A DNA stretch of 64,000 nucleotides, from positions 1 through 64,000 of the forward strand of contig JAKOUW010000234.1 of NCBI GenBank assembly GCA_029782365.1, read 5' to 3'. Below the pieces are notes generated by a model. The model was not told the origin of the DNA and ran no database searches. It was given only the letters and a program-made list of their open reading frames with translations. Source of the stretch: Chloroflexota bacterium (lineage in GTDB: Bacteria > Chloroflexota > Anaerolineae > Anaerolineales > UBA4823). Of this stretch, positions 10,081 to 19,539 are shown piece after piece. Every line of letters begins with the position of its first letter. The first letter of the stretch is position 1. The translations under genes were made by a program, and so were the position numbers.

Positions 10081-11873
10081 GCAGCACCTCCCCCTAAGCG
10101 GATATGCTCGTTTTCATCAACCCACATTCTCTGCAATTGGTAACGATTCCGATCAGCCGCAAAAAAATCTATTCGATTAGTAGTACCATCTTCTTGATAG
10201 AAATGCGATATAAGATCATCCTTGAGTTGTCGAATAGATAATTCACATTCAGCCGACAAAATATTGGCAGTTCCTCCTTGCGATCTGCGCATCAAGTATT
10301 CAAAGCGCAATAGGTTAATTCGCCATTCCACAGGAGATGCTTTTACTTTTGCAGGAGGATATATTTTAAGGTTCAGTTCGTTCAATTCCTGATCTAATAC
10401 CGCAGATTGTTTTGAGATAGGCGAAAGTTCAAGGTTTTCTAATGGGATATTTACTAGAACAATGGGAACGGGTTGCTCTACAGCATGAGCATACTGCGAA
10501 GTAACATATATGACTTCCCGATTTGTTAGAAATAAACCAGAAAAAGAGCGATTAAGCCCTAACACTAAATCTCGCTTTGCACTGTATAAACTAGATTGGT
10601 CTCCATCTAGCAGCTTGAAATACAACTCAATAAATGAAAATGGTGACAATCTGTTTACAATTTCATTCTGATCCCATTCAAAAAACAGTTTTCGCCTACA
10701 GTGTGGCAACCATTTCAAGAAGGAACTGACCTGGTCTGGTTTGGGAGATGTTGCTCCTCCTTGCAAATAGGATGTTCGCTCTTGTTCAAACCTCTTAAAA
10801 CCTAAATCAAGGGATTCGCTAAATATCTCTTTATGAACCTCACTCGGAGAAGAAACTGTTGAAGAGCCTGTAATAATAAAATCATCCACAGCAAACACTG
10901 AAGAATCCCCGACATTTAATTTGCTTAGATTACGAATGGCTAAAGCTTTATAACGAAACGAATCATCTGCAGACGCCCCCCACACATTTTGGTAATAAAC
11001 ATATCTAGGCACTTCTTCTATCCACGCCGATTTGTTCTCAAGATATTTTTGAACAACCTGATAACAACTCATTCCGCCTGTAATGGAATATGCAAGATGG
11101 ATAAGCATATCTCGAATAGTGACATGAATATCTAAATATTCAAGGACTTTATATAAATGCTGAAATCGGTTAGTAATCAAATCTTCCGAGAGCTTCTTTG
11201 CGTTATAGTGTATTGGACATGTACTATTCGCTGGGCATTCCTCGCATGCTTTCCAATTTCCAGTCGCTGTAAACCACTCTAGAGCTTTCTTTACAAATGA
11301 TGAGGTGCTGATTTGATTAAGGTTTATTACAATTAAATGTTGACTGGCAAAATTGGGGCCATCACGAAGTTGAGCTTCAACATCTGCCCGAAGATCATGT
11401 AAATCCTCCCCCTTGGAGAGTATGGCCCGCAGTCGGCCTTCATTTGCTGCTATGAGAAATACTTCATGGGCTGTTTCTTGATAACTATAAGCCAATCGAT
11501 GCAAGAATTCATCACCAGCTGCTTCACCAACTTCGGATAAATCTTTGAGGATAATGATATTAAAATCAGCTAATTGCTTAGCCCAACTACTTTTTTCTTC
11601 CCAATCTCTGGGCAGTGAACCATTCAGATATGTTGCTACCTGACGGCAAAGATAAGTCTTGCCATCTCCCGCGTTTCCGGTAAGGATAACCGACGGTGGA
11701 TGTTTCTTGGAAAACAAATCGCTAAGTAGGAATTTTTCTATTTTGGTATCTAAGCGAAGATAACTGCCAGATGGTGGCTCAGTTTGTGTAATGAACTCAT
11801 CAAAGGCTGCTTCATGTTCTGGAGAAATGGTTGTATAACGTTTCAAATAATCAACAAATGGATTTCCACTCAT
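10077..11873 (-). CDS. dptF: DptF-like P-loop NTPase of the Dpt restriction complex
   Basis: A 598-aa protein with Walker A GNAGDGKT near residue 60 and a cysteine cluster CEECPANSTCPIH near 206-218 that could bind zinc or an Fe-S cluster. DptF-family proteins are the NTPase component of the DptFGH restriction complex. It is the first gene of the leftward operon and is divergent from the DUF4007 operon across a 264-bp gap, so restriction and modification halves probably share a control region. The ATG has only a weak upstream purine stretch. Confidence 0.78.
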   Translation of the reverse strand: MSGNPFVDYLKRYTTISPEHEAAFDEFITQTEPPSGSYLRLDTKIEKFLLSDLFSKKHPPSVILTGNAGDGKTYLCRQVATYLNGSLPRDWEEKSSWAKQLADFNIIILKDLSEVGEAAGDEFLHRLAYSYQETAHEVFLIAANEGRLRAILSKGEDLHDLRADVEAQLRDGPNFASQHLIVINLNQISTSSFVKKALEWFTATGNWKACEECPANSTCPIHYNAKKLSEDLITNRFQHLYKVLEYLDIHVTIRDMLIHLAYSITGGMSCYQVVQKYLENKSAWIEEVPRYVYYQNVWGASADDSFRYKALAIRNLSKLNVGDSSVFAVDDFIITGSSTVSSPSEVHKEIFSESLDLGFKRFEQERTSYLQGGATSPKPDQVSSFLKWLPHCRRKLFFEWDQNEIVNRLSPFSFIELYFKLLDGDQSSLYSAKRDLVLGLNRSFSGLFLTNREVIYVTSQYAHAVEQPVPIVLVNIPLENLELSPISKQSAVLDQELNELNLKIYPPAKVKASPVEWRINLLRFEYLMRRSQGGTANILSAECELSIRQLKDDLISHFYQEDGTTNRIDFFAADRNRYQLQRMWVDENEHIRLGGGAA

Positions 11874-12137
11874 TTTTTGTCCTTATCATACGAATACAAA
11901 AAGCCAAATCAGTCTCCCCCACGTTGAGATCGCCAGAGTTCAACTGGGCTCTGATCAAGGATTAACAGAAGAACCAATCCGCGAATATCAGAAGGCATCA
12001 CTCACTTCTGAACCATAAGACAAATGGAATGTCTAAATAATTATACGACGGTTTTCTCTTCTAAGCTGCGCAAACGGTTAGCTTTTCAAAAGCCGGGAAA
12101 TAGTCCAGGTATCTAGTAAAATAGACTATTCAGGAAA
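11874..12137. promoter_or_regulatory. Divergent promoter region between restriction and modification operons, with an inverted repeat next to the DUF4007 gene
   Basis: The 264-bp gap separates dptF (left) and the DUF4007 gene (right). A 7-bp perfect inverted repeat, AATAGTC (12099-12105) and GACTATT (12124-12130), flanks a -10-like TAAAAT at 12117-12122. The predicted start site would be about 9 bp before the ATG at 12138. This arrangement fits an autoregulatory operator, but that is inference. A second small inverted repeat, GCTTTTCAAAAGC, lies just upstream (12081-12093). Confidence 0.45.
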
Positions 12138-13118
12138 ATGCAAAACGCTTTATTTAGTGTTAGAATATTCGTTCTAGGAAAAGGCAGTAAACACTTTATG
12201 CTCGGAAGTTACATTCCTCTAATAAACACCAAATTCAGTTTTAGTGGTCACGAGTCTTTCCCTTTCCGCTACAGTTGGCTTCCCAAAGGCGTGCAGCAAG
12301 TCGCCCAGCACGATGATTTATTCTCTCGTGAAGATGCGGTGGTCATTCTAGGAGTTGGCAAGAACATGGTTACATCCATCCAGCACTGGACAAAAACCCT
12401 TGGGCTGATCGAATCTCCCAGCAGGGGAATTTATCAAGTAACTGAACTTGGGAAATCGTTGTTCGCTGAAAATGGATGGGACCCTTATCTTGAAGATCCT
12501 GGGACACTCTGGCTGATTCATTGGCTTCTAACCAGCCGTGCCGAAAGCAGTTCAACTTGGTATTTGGCTTTTACGGTTTGGAATTCTAATGAGTTCTCTA
12601 GACCAGTTTTGGAAGAACGGCTGCTCCAATATGCTGCGCAATCCCCAAGTACTCGTGTCACGGCGGCTTCAATGCACAGGGATGTTGAAGTCTTTCTACG
12701 CACCTATATTTCTGGCAGCTCCACTCGTAATCTGATGGCCGAAGATACCTTCGACTGTCCGCTGGTTGACTTGGGGCTGATCGAAGAGGTTGATCGTGGT
12801 GTTTATCGTTTCGCGCGAGGACCTAAATCTTCCTTGCCGGATTTAATTTTCACCTATGCTTTGGTTGATTATTGGGAATATTCCAAGAAGCAGCAAGATG
12901 CAATATCTTTCGAAAACCTGCTGCACGGCCCGGGTAGTCCGGGAGCCGTGTTTAAGCTTTCTGAAAATGCTTTTGTAGAGCGATTGGAGAACCTACCCGC
13001 CTGGAGCGGATTGGTGTATGATGACACATCCGGCATGCGGACGATTTTTCGCCGTTCGAAAGATGTGTCATTGCTTGAAATCTTGCGCCGGTATTACAAA
13101 GAAGGACAATGGGAGTAG
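12138..13118 (+). CDS. DUF4007 family protein of a phosphorothioation-type system
   Basis: A 326-aa protein with the DUF4007 hallmark FSGHESFPFRYSWLPKG near residues 34-50. DUF4007 proteins are known mainly as neighbours of DndC/PAPS-reductase-family genes and large P-loop ATPases in DNA modification loci; their biochemical role is not known to me. The middle of the protein could hold a winged-helix segment. The ATG at 12138 follows CAGGAAA; an in-frame ATG at 12198 is the alternative and would put the conserved motif nearer the N-terminus as in many relatives. A one-base gap separates its stop from the next start. Confidence 0.82.
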   Translation: MQNALFSVRIFVLGKGSKHFMLGSYIPLINTKFSFSGHESFPFRYSWLPKGVQQVAQHDDLFSREDAVVILGVGKNMVTSIQHWTKTLGLIESPSRGIYQVTELGKSLFAENGWDPYLEDPGTLWLIHWLLTSRAESSSTWYLAFTVWNSNEFSRPVLEERLLQYAAQSPSTRVTAASMHRDVEVFLRTYISGSSTRNLMAEDTFDCPLVDLGLIEEVDRGVYRFARGPKSSLPDLIFTYALVDYWEYSKKQQDAISFENLLHGPGSPGAVFKLSENAFVERLENLPAWSGLVYDDTSGMRTIFRRSKDVSLLEILRRYYKEGQWE

Positions 13119-13119
13119 C

Positions 13120-16100
13120 ATGCCGGCGAATCTGTTGTTGAGCGATATCGTCAAGGTGCGCGGCCAATTCTACCGATCCGTCCAGATCAAGATGGACTGG
13201 CATGAAGCGCGCAGCCTGGGCGAATATATTTTGACGCCTACGGCGAAAGCTCTGTCCATTCAGGTTTTTGAAGGCGCATTTTCTGCCCAGGGGCCGAGAG
13301 CCTGGTCCGTGATGGGCCCGTATGGTACAGGTAAGTCAGCTTTCTCGCTTTTTCTGGCCGATTTGTTTTGCCGCCGGCCATCCTGCCACCCTGCTGCCAA
13401 AGAGATGCAAGAACATCTAGAAAGCAGCGGCAAAGCCTTTCTCCCGGTGCTGATTACCGGCCAGCGCGCTCCCCTTGTGCGAGAACTCCTGCGTAACCTG
13501 GGTGAAAGCCTCAAAGGGATTGCGCCGGCCGTTCGAGATGCGGCCGAACAGATGGCCAAACAGCCGGCTATTCAAGACCAGGATGTCACACAACTTTTTC
13601 AATCTGCCAGCCAGGCCGTTCAAGAAGCCGGTTTTGGTGGGATGCTGGTTATCATTGACGAGTTTGGAAAGTTTCTGGAGTTCGCTGCCCAGCATCCCGA
13701 TGTGGAAGATATGTTCATCCTGCAACATCTGGCTGAAATGGCTGAACGCAACTCGCCACCGGTAGTGCTGGTCACTGTGCTGCACACTGCCTTCTCAGAA
13801 TATTTGCATACGCTGGATAAATCCCGCCAATTGGAATGGCAGAAGGTTCAGGGACGCTTCACTAATGCTCCTTTTCTTGAGCCGCACGAGCAATTGATCC
13901 AATTGGTAGGGGCGGCGATTGAGAAGGATTTGCCCGCCGAACTCACCAAGCGTTACCAAAAGCATGTCGATCGGGTTCACCATTCAGAAGCCTTCGGCGA
14001 AGCAGCTAAACGGCTGCGGCTGGACGGCTTGCTGCGCAAATGCATACCCCTTGATCCTTTCACAACCCTAATCTTGCCTCCGCTTTTCCGCAGTAAGCTG
14101 ACCCAGAACGAGCGCTCGCTTTTTGCTTTTCTGACCAGTCGGGAAACCTATGGTTTTCAAGATTTTCTTGGGCGTACGCCAGTTGACCATGCTCCACTCT
14201 ATCGCCTGGATCAACTGTACGATTATGTATTAGCAGCTTTGGGCGGCTCCGTCTTTCTGGGCGATCGCTCGCACCGCTGGGCTGGCATTGAAGCCGCCTT
14301 GCAGCGGGTCGGCGCTGATTGGCCGCCATTAGCCGGGGCCGTGGTGAAAGTGATTGGGCTATTGGGATTGTATGGGCCGCAGGTTGGCCTCAAGCCCTCT
14401 CCTGAAACCCTGGAGCTTGTTTTCCATGGCGAGCCCCAATTAGGCGAAGCAATGGGGCGGCTCAAAAAAGCATCTATTATCATTTTTCGTAAGCACGAAG
14501 GTGCCTATGGCCTGTGGGAAGGTTCTGATGTCAACCTGGATGAAGAGTACGAAGTAGCCCGAAGCCGGGTAGGCGCCGGCAGCACTGCATCCAGGCTCAA
14601 AGAAATCATTGCCCTGCGCCCAATTGTTGCCCGGTCGCATTATATTCGCAGCGGCACGCTGCGTTATTTCAAAGTTGATGTGATTGATGGCAGCGAAGCT
14701 GCCTTGCAAGCTGTGCTTACGAACGATTTCCGCCCAGCGAACGGTTGTATTACTTATGTTCTGAGCGCTAACGCCCAGGATCGCCAACTGTTGATCGAAC
14801 GCGCACAGGAACTGACCAGTCAGGCCGCAATGTCTGATCGCCGGCGTATTCTGGTATTCCCTCGCCCTCTAATTGGGCTGGAGAGCGCCATCCAGGAAGT
14901 TGAAATCTGGAAATGGATCCGCGAGAATGTCAAAGCTTTGCAGGGTGATCCGGTAGCGCGGCAGGAAGTCAATGCTCAGATTGTGTATGCTCGCGAGCGC
15001 CTGACACAGCTTGCCGGGCAAATCTTGCATTTGAGTGGTTACAAGTTTGACCCAAGTTCATCTGAATGGGTACAAAATGGCTGTGTGCACTGGCCTGCAT
15101 CAGATTTGCTCTTCCAGCGCTGGCTTTCCCAAGAGTTGGATAAAACATACACCGAAAGCCCGATTGTCAAGAACGAACTGATTAACCGCGACGAGTTATC
15201 CTCGGCCGCTGCGGCTGCTCGTCGCAACTTGCTGCAGGCCATGTTGGAGAAAGAACACGAGGCCGAATTGGGCTTTACCGGCAACCCGCCGGAATATACC
15301 ATCTATCGAGCCTTGCTTAAAGCTGGTGGGTTCCACAAAAAGACTGGCGAGCATTTCACTTTTGGTGAACCGGCTGCAGATTGGCAGCCTGCCTGGCAGA
15401 CAATGCTTCAGTTCCTGCAGACCACTCACAGTGGGCGCCGGCCGCTGATCGAGTTGTTTGCCATGCTCCAGGAGCCGCCAATTGGCCTAAAAAACGGCGT
15501 AATCCCGGTTATTTTATGCGCTCTCTTGTTAGCGAATCGCAATCAGGTGGCGCTGTATGAAAACGGAGTCTTTGTGCCTGAGCTGCGCATCGAAGTTTTT
15601 GAGCGCTTGTTCAGAGTGGCAGAAACCTTCGAAATCCAGCAGTACCTGGTGGATAACAAAACCCAGGAAACTTTCCGTGCTTTGCACGATGTCCTGGCTG
15701 GCTTGGACCCCGCCCACAGCAGCTCCCAGAATGCGGATATCAACCTGCTTCAGGCAATCAAACCCCTGATTCTTTTCACCAGCAAGCTTCCGGCATACAC
15801 CAAGAAGACCAAACGCTTGGAGCTGCCCGAAGCCCAGAATATGCGTGAAGCTCTGCTGCGCGCCAGCGATCCGCATAAGCTGCTTTTTGAAGGCTTGCCG
15901 GCAGTGTTTGATCTGCCTATACACTCTCAGAAGTTCATGGAACGCCTGCAGGCCAGCCTGGCTGTTTTACAACGGGCTTACCCCCGGCTATTGGATGAAA
16001 TTGAACAGCAACTGCGCAGCGTCTTTGGATTGCAAGGTAGTTCAGAAGAAGTGCGCCAGCAGCTTTGCCTGCGAGCCAAGCCGCTCAATAGCTTTACGGT

Positions 16101-16533
16101 GGATAAAAACTTAGGATTATTGGTGCGTGAAGCGGGGCGGCTCGATCAAGACCCCCGCGACTGGCGCGAACTGATTGGACGTGCCGTGAATCAGGGCCTG
16201 CCGCCTGATCAGTGGTCGGACTTCCAAATGGTTGATTTTCAAGTGCGGATCGTGCAATTAGCCAATGACTTTGTTCGTCTGGAAGAACTGGTTGCTGCTC
16301 AAAAGGGCCAGGGCGCAGCGAAAATTTTGCGTATTGGTATGCTCGACAACGGCATGGAGCAAGAACGTGCCGTAGTATCCGTGCCAGACGAAGCCCAGTC
16401 TCAGGTAGATGACCTGGCCAAGCAGATCGCTGATTTATTAGAGAAAAACGTCAATGGCAATTTGGCAGGCAAACAAATTAAGATTGCCGCATTGGCTCAG
16501 GTTGTTGTAGAATTGATTAAACGTAAATCTTAG
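13120..16533 (+). CDS. Large P-loop ATPase, PglY/BrxC-like, of the DUF4007-DndC cluster
   Basis: A 1137-aa protein with Walker A GPYGTGKS at about 66-73 and Walker B LVIIDEFGKFLEF near 175-187. The DEFGK form and the size are typical of the BREX ATPases (BrxC/PglY). Type-4 BREX is known to pair such an ATPase with a PAPS-reductase-family protein, which is the pairing seen here with the next gene. The start at 13120 follows GGGAG and sits one base after the DUF4007 stop; an upstream in-frame extension to 13018 lies wholly inside the DUF4007 gene and was not used. GC content is clearly higher than in the dpt genes. Confidence 0.75.
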   Translation: MPANLLLSDIVKVRGQFYRSVQIKMDWHEARSLGEYILTPTAKALSIQVFEGAFSAQGPRAWSVMGPYGTGKSAFSLFLADLFCRRPSCHPAAKEMQEHLESSGKAFLPVLITGQRAPLVRELLRNLGESLKGIAPAVRDAAEQMAKQPAIQDQDVTQLFQSASQAVQEAGFGGMLVIIDEFGKFLEFAAQHPDVEDMFILQHLAEMAERNSPPVVLVTVLHTAFSEYLHTLDKSRQLEWQKVQGRFTNAPFLEPHEQLIQLVGAAIEKDLPAELTKRYQKHVDRVHHSEAFGEAAKRLRLDGLLRKCIPLDPFTTLILPPLFRSKLTQNERSLFAFLTSRETYGFQDFLGRTPVDHAPLYRLDQLYDYVLAALGGSVFLGDRSHRWAGIEAALQRVGADWPPLAGAVVKVIGLLGLYGPQVGLKPSPETLELVFHGEPQLGEAMGRLKKASIIIFRKHEGAYGLWEGSDVNLDEEYEVARSRVGAGSTASRLKEIIALRPIVARSHYIRSGTLRYFKVDVIDGSEAALQAVLTNDFRPANGCITYVLSANAQDRQLLIERAQELTSQAAMSDRRRILVFPRPLIGLESAIQEVEIWKWIRENVKALQGDPVARQEVNAQIVYARERLTQLAGQILHLSGYKFDPSSSEWVQNGCVHWPASDLLFQRWLSQELDKTYTESPIVKNELINRDELSSAAAAARRNLLQAMLEKEHEAELGFTGNPPEYTIYRALLKAGGFHKKTGEHFTFGEPAADWQPAWQTMLQFLQTTHSGRRPLIELFAMLQEPPIGLKNGVIPVILCALLLANRNQVALYENGVFVPELRIEVFERLFRVAETFEIQQYLVDNKTQETFRALHDVLAGLDPAHSSSQNADINLLQAIKPLILFTSKLPAYTKKTKRLELPEAQNMREALLRASDPHKLLFEGLPAVFDLPIHSQKFMERLQASLAVLQRAYPRLLDEIEQQLRSVFGLQGSSEEVRQQLCLRAKPLNSFTVDKNLGLLVREAGRLDQDPRDWRELIGRAVNQGLPPDQWSDFQMVDFQVRIVQLANDFVRLEELVAAQKGQGAAKILRIGMLDNGMEQERAVVSVPDEAQSQVDDLAKQIADLLEKNVNGNLAGKQIKIAALAQVVVELIKRKS

Positions 16534-16556
16534 TGGTATTTCCTACGGGAGACTAT

Positions 16557-17369
16557 ATGAACAGCAAGCCGGTTCGGCATATCCTTTTGCTTTCCGGGGG
16601 CAAAGATAGCACAGCCCTGGCAATTTACATGCGCGACCATCATCCAGAGTTGGTGATGGAATATGTTTTCTGCGATACGCATAAAGAATTACCAGAGACG
16701 TATGAATATTTGATTCGTATCGAGTCCTATCTCGGCAGGCCAATTACCAAACTAGCCGCTGAAGAGGGTGACCGCGGGTTCGATCACTTCCTGACTTTGT
16801 ATCGTGGATACCTTCCTTCTCCACAAATGCGCTGGTGCACCCGCCAGCTCAAAATCGAGCCTTTCGAAAAGTATGTTGGCGATGATCCAGTGTATCTGTA
16901 CGTTGGTATCCGCGCCGATGAGCATCGCGAAGGCTTCATCTCTACTAAACCCAACATCACCCCGCTCTATCCCTTCAAAGAGGCCGGGATCAATAAGGAA
17001 GATGTTTTTCGCATTCTTCAAGATAGCGGCGTGGATTTACCTGAGTACTATGAGTGGCGCACCCGTTCGGGCTGCTACTTCTGCTTCTTCCAGCGTAAGA
17101 TCGAGTGGGTTGGGCTGATGGAAACTCACCCCGATAAATTCGAAGAAGCCAAAGCCTATGAGAAACCCGAAGAAGGCTACACCTGGGTTCAGGGTGAAAG
17201 TTTGGATGAATTATCCAGGCCGGAGCGCGCCCAGGAAATCCGCGAGCAAGATGCTAAACGGAAGGCTCAAGTGGCTGCGAAACGCAAGCCACGCACCCTG
17301 GTTGAGATGTTTAGCGGTGAAGTCGCTGAAGAAGATGATGGCGGCGCCTGCCTGATCTGCCATCTGTAA
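16557..17369 (+). CDS. DndC-like PAPS-reductase-family sulfurtransferase (short form)
   Basis: A 270-aa protein with the PP-loop ATP pyrophosphatase motif SGGKDS at about 13-18, a WCTR motif near 95 and GCYFC near 171, cysteines that in DndC relatives hold an Fe-S cluster. It also ends in CLICHL. DndC activates DNA for sulfur insertion at the backbone. Canonical DndC is much longer, so this is a compact version closer to the PAPS reductases of type-4 BREX-like loci. The ATG at 16557 has GGGAG at a good distance; a GTG at 16533 overlapping the previous stop is the alternative. The stop is 9 bp before dndA. Confidence 0.8.
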   Translation: MNSKPVRHILLLSGGKDSTALAIYMRDHHPELVMEYVFCDTHKELPETYEYLIRIESYLGRPITKLAAEEGDRGFDHFLTLYRGYLPSPQMRWCTRQLKIEPFEKYVGDDPVYLYVGIRADEHREGFISTKPNITPLYPFKEAGINKEDVFRILQDSGVDLPEYYEWRTRSGCYFCFFQRKIEWVGLMETHPDKFEEAKAYEKPEEGYTWVQGESLDELSRPERAQEIREQDAKRKAQVAAKRKPRTLVEMFSGEVAEEDDGGACLICHL

Positions 17370-17378
17370 CAGTTTCCT

Positions 17379-18527
17379 ATGATCTACCTGGACTATCACG
17401 CCACCACACCTTGCGACCCTCGGGTTGTGGAAGCGATGTTACCTTATTTCACGGAGCAGTTTGCCAATCCATCCAGCGCCACACACAGGGCGGGTAAAAG
17501 CACTGCCAAAGCCGTGGAGCAAGCACGCCGCCAGGTGGCTGAATTGATCGGCGCAGAGCCGAAGGAAACCATTTTCACTTCCGGGGCCACAGAAAGCAAT
17601 AACCTGGCCATTCTTGGCCTGGCGCTGCATGCGAACAACAAGCGGCGCAAGATCGTCACCACGGCGATTGAGCACAAAGCTGTGCTGGCTCCAGGGAAAC
17701 ACCTGGAAAAGCTGGGGTTCGAGCTGGTAGTGTTGCCAGTGGACGCGGCTGGTCGGGTTGATCGTGCTGCAGCGCAAGAAGCAATTGATAAGAATACCGT
17801 GGTGGTTTCCATCCAGGCTGCCAACAACGAAATTGGCACCATTCAGGATATCGCTTACTTCGCCCACCTGGCGCATGAGCAGGGGGCTTTTTTTCACACT
17901 GACGCAGCCCAGGCTGTGGGCAAAATCCCAGTAGATATTGCGGAATGGGATGTGGATTTACTCTCGATCAGTGCGCATAAGCTTTATGGGCCCAAGGGTG
18001 TTGGCGCGTTATTTATTCGCGGCGGGCCGTATGCTTTGCCACTTGAACCGCTTGTTTATGGCGGAGGACAGGAAGCAGATGTCCGACCCGGCACAATGAA
18101 TGTTCCTGGGATTGTTGGGCTGGGCAAGGCATGTGCTCTATGCCAGGGCGAGATGCACGAAGAAGCACAGAGGGTTGCTTCACTACGGGATCAACTGGAA
18201 AACCTGTTATTCGCGCAGATTTCCAAAGTACATAGCAATGGTGATTTTACCAATCGGCTGCCGGGTAACAGCAGTCTGACACTTCCAGGCATTGATGCTG
18301 AAGCGCTGATTGCTAATGTTCCAGAATTGAGTTTGAGCGCAGGTTCCGCCTGCACTTCTGGAACGCCGGCGCCATCACATGTGTTACTAGCAATTGGGCT
18401 GGAGCGAGATGCCGCCCACCAGACGATTAGGGTTGGGTTAGGACGGTTTTCAACGGAGGAAGAAATCACATTGGCCAGTAATCTGATAAATGCAGCAGTA
18501 GCTAGGATTCGTCAACTGGCTTCTTGA
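17379..18527 (+). CDS. dndA: Cysteine desulfurase, DndA/IscS-type
   Basis: A 382-aa PLP enzyme that releases sulfur from cysteine as a persulfide. Visible are the N-terminal YLDYHATTP, the pyridoxal lysine in SAHKLYG (K201) and the catalytic loop SACTSGTPAPSH with C325. It directly follows the DndC-like gene, so it most likely supplies sulfur for DNA phosphorothioation or loads the Fe-S cluster of DndC. It is the last gene of the rightward operon. A housekeeping IscS is the other reading of the sequence alone; the context favours DndA. Confidence 0.85.
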   Translation: MIYLDYHATTPCDPRVVEAMLPYFTEQFANPSSATHRAGKSTAKAVEQARRQVAELIGAEPKETIFTSGATESNNLAILGLALHANNKRRKIVTTAIEHKAVLAPGKHLEKLGFELVVLPVDAAGRVDRAAAQEAIDKNTVVVSIQAANNEIGTIQDIAYFAHLAHEQGAFFHTDAAQAVGKIPVDIAEWDVDLLSISAHKLYGPKGVGALFIRGGPYALPLEPLVYGGGQEADVRPGTMNVPGIVGLGKACALCQGEMHEEAQRVASLRDQLENLLFAQISKVHSNGDFTNRLPGNSSLTLPGIDAEALIANVPELSLSAGSACTSGTPAPSHVLLAIGLERDAAHQTIRVGLGRFSTEEEITLASNLINAAVARIRQLAS

Positions 18528-18681
18528 CGGGAATTTCTGCCAGTACAGGGCATATTTTGGGGGATGTTTTCAATGGTCCTTTTATCCGACGTAATTTTTC
18601 TGAGCTAATGTGCTACTGAAAGGCTCTTACGCGACCTGTTATGAGTGAAAAAGATCGTACAAATGGTCTTATACGAGCAGA

Positions 18682-19539
18682 TTACCCGCCCAGGTAACCG
18701 GCCACCAGGCGGTCAAATGTCTGGTGGAAAGCATCCAGCCAGGCTTCGATGAAGGTGCGTGATTCAAACATCGGCAGTAAGTCCAGCGCCAGATCATGAG
18801 TCTTGATGCCGGCAATTTTCTCCTGCAAGGCCAGCATCGCGCTGTGGGTCGTATAATGCTGAGCGCCGTCACGCGCTAGCTTTTCTTCCAGGGGGCGGAT
18901 GTTTTGCTGCATGAACCACAACAGATCATAAAAGTCTCGCCCCTTGATGTGTGCGCCCCCGCTCCCCTTCTCGAAATTGCGCTCCAGGCAGGCGATCATC
19001 TTGCCGGCCATCATGGATTCAAGAGAAAAGTGCGTAGCCACCAGGCTGCGGCCATGCACCAACACCGGCGTGCGCTGGATCACCGCCGTTTGGTGATGCT
19101 GGCTAACCTCAACCTTCAGGTGCAGCGCCTCGCTGGCATGCGGAGACAGCCCCAAGGCATTCAGCAGCGGGAAGCGCAGCGTAACCCGGTAGATGCCAGG
19201 CCATGTCCCAGCGCCGGCGCCCTCCTGCACTTTTGTCGAAACCTCTGTGTAGCCAAATGTTTTGCGAAAATGCCCTGCCAGATCCGCTGATAGCTGACCG
19301 ATTTCTACATCGGCAGTGTTGTCAAAATCCAGATCTTCCGACAGGCGATTCAATCCATAGATCACGTGCAGGCAGGTGCCGCCGTAGAAGTTCAGACGGC
19401 GATAGTTTGGGTGATTGTAGAGGTAGTCCAGAACATAAGCCTGCAGGACTTCTTTCAAAAGGATGCGTTTGGTTTCCATCGCCAGGTGCGGATCTTTGGC
19501 ATCCAGTACATTCTGCAGCGTTTGCATCAGAGTTGCCAT
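18682..19539 (-). CDS. AbiEii-type nucleotidyltransferase toxin
   Basis: A 285-aa protein with the family core GGTCLHVIYGLNRLSEDLDF near 52-71, holding the G-G-T and the D-x-D-F residues of the nucleotidyltransferase fold. AbiEii/AbiGii proteins are the toxins of AbiE systems, which stop growth during phage infection; related enzymes modify tRNA ends. It is convergent with dndA across 154 bp in which I see nothing. Its start overlaps the antitoxin gene by 13 bp. Confidence 0.9.
   Translation of the reverse strand: MATLMQTLQNVLDAKDPHLAMETKRILLKEVLQAYVLDYLYNHPNYRRLNFYGGTCLHVIYGLNRLSEDLDFDNTADVEIGQLSADLAGHFRKTFGYTEVSTKVQEGAGAGTWPGIYRVTLRFPLLNALGLSPHASEALHLKVEVSQHHQTAVIQRTPVLVHGRSLVATHFSLESMMAGKMIACLERNFEKGSGGAHIKGRDFYDLLWFMQQNIRPLEEKLARDGAQHYTTHSAMLALQEKIAGIKTHDLALDLLPMFESRTFIEAWLDAFHQTFDRLVAGYLGG

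Noticed and set aside
13018-13119. Upstream extension of the large ATPase
   Set aside because: It lies inside the DUF4007 gene in another frame; ATG 13120 has GGGAG and follows the DUF4007 stop by one base.
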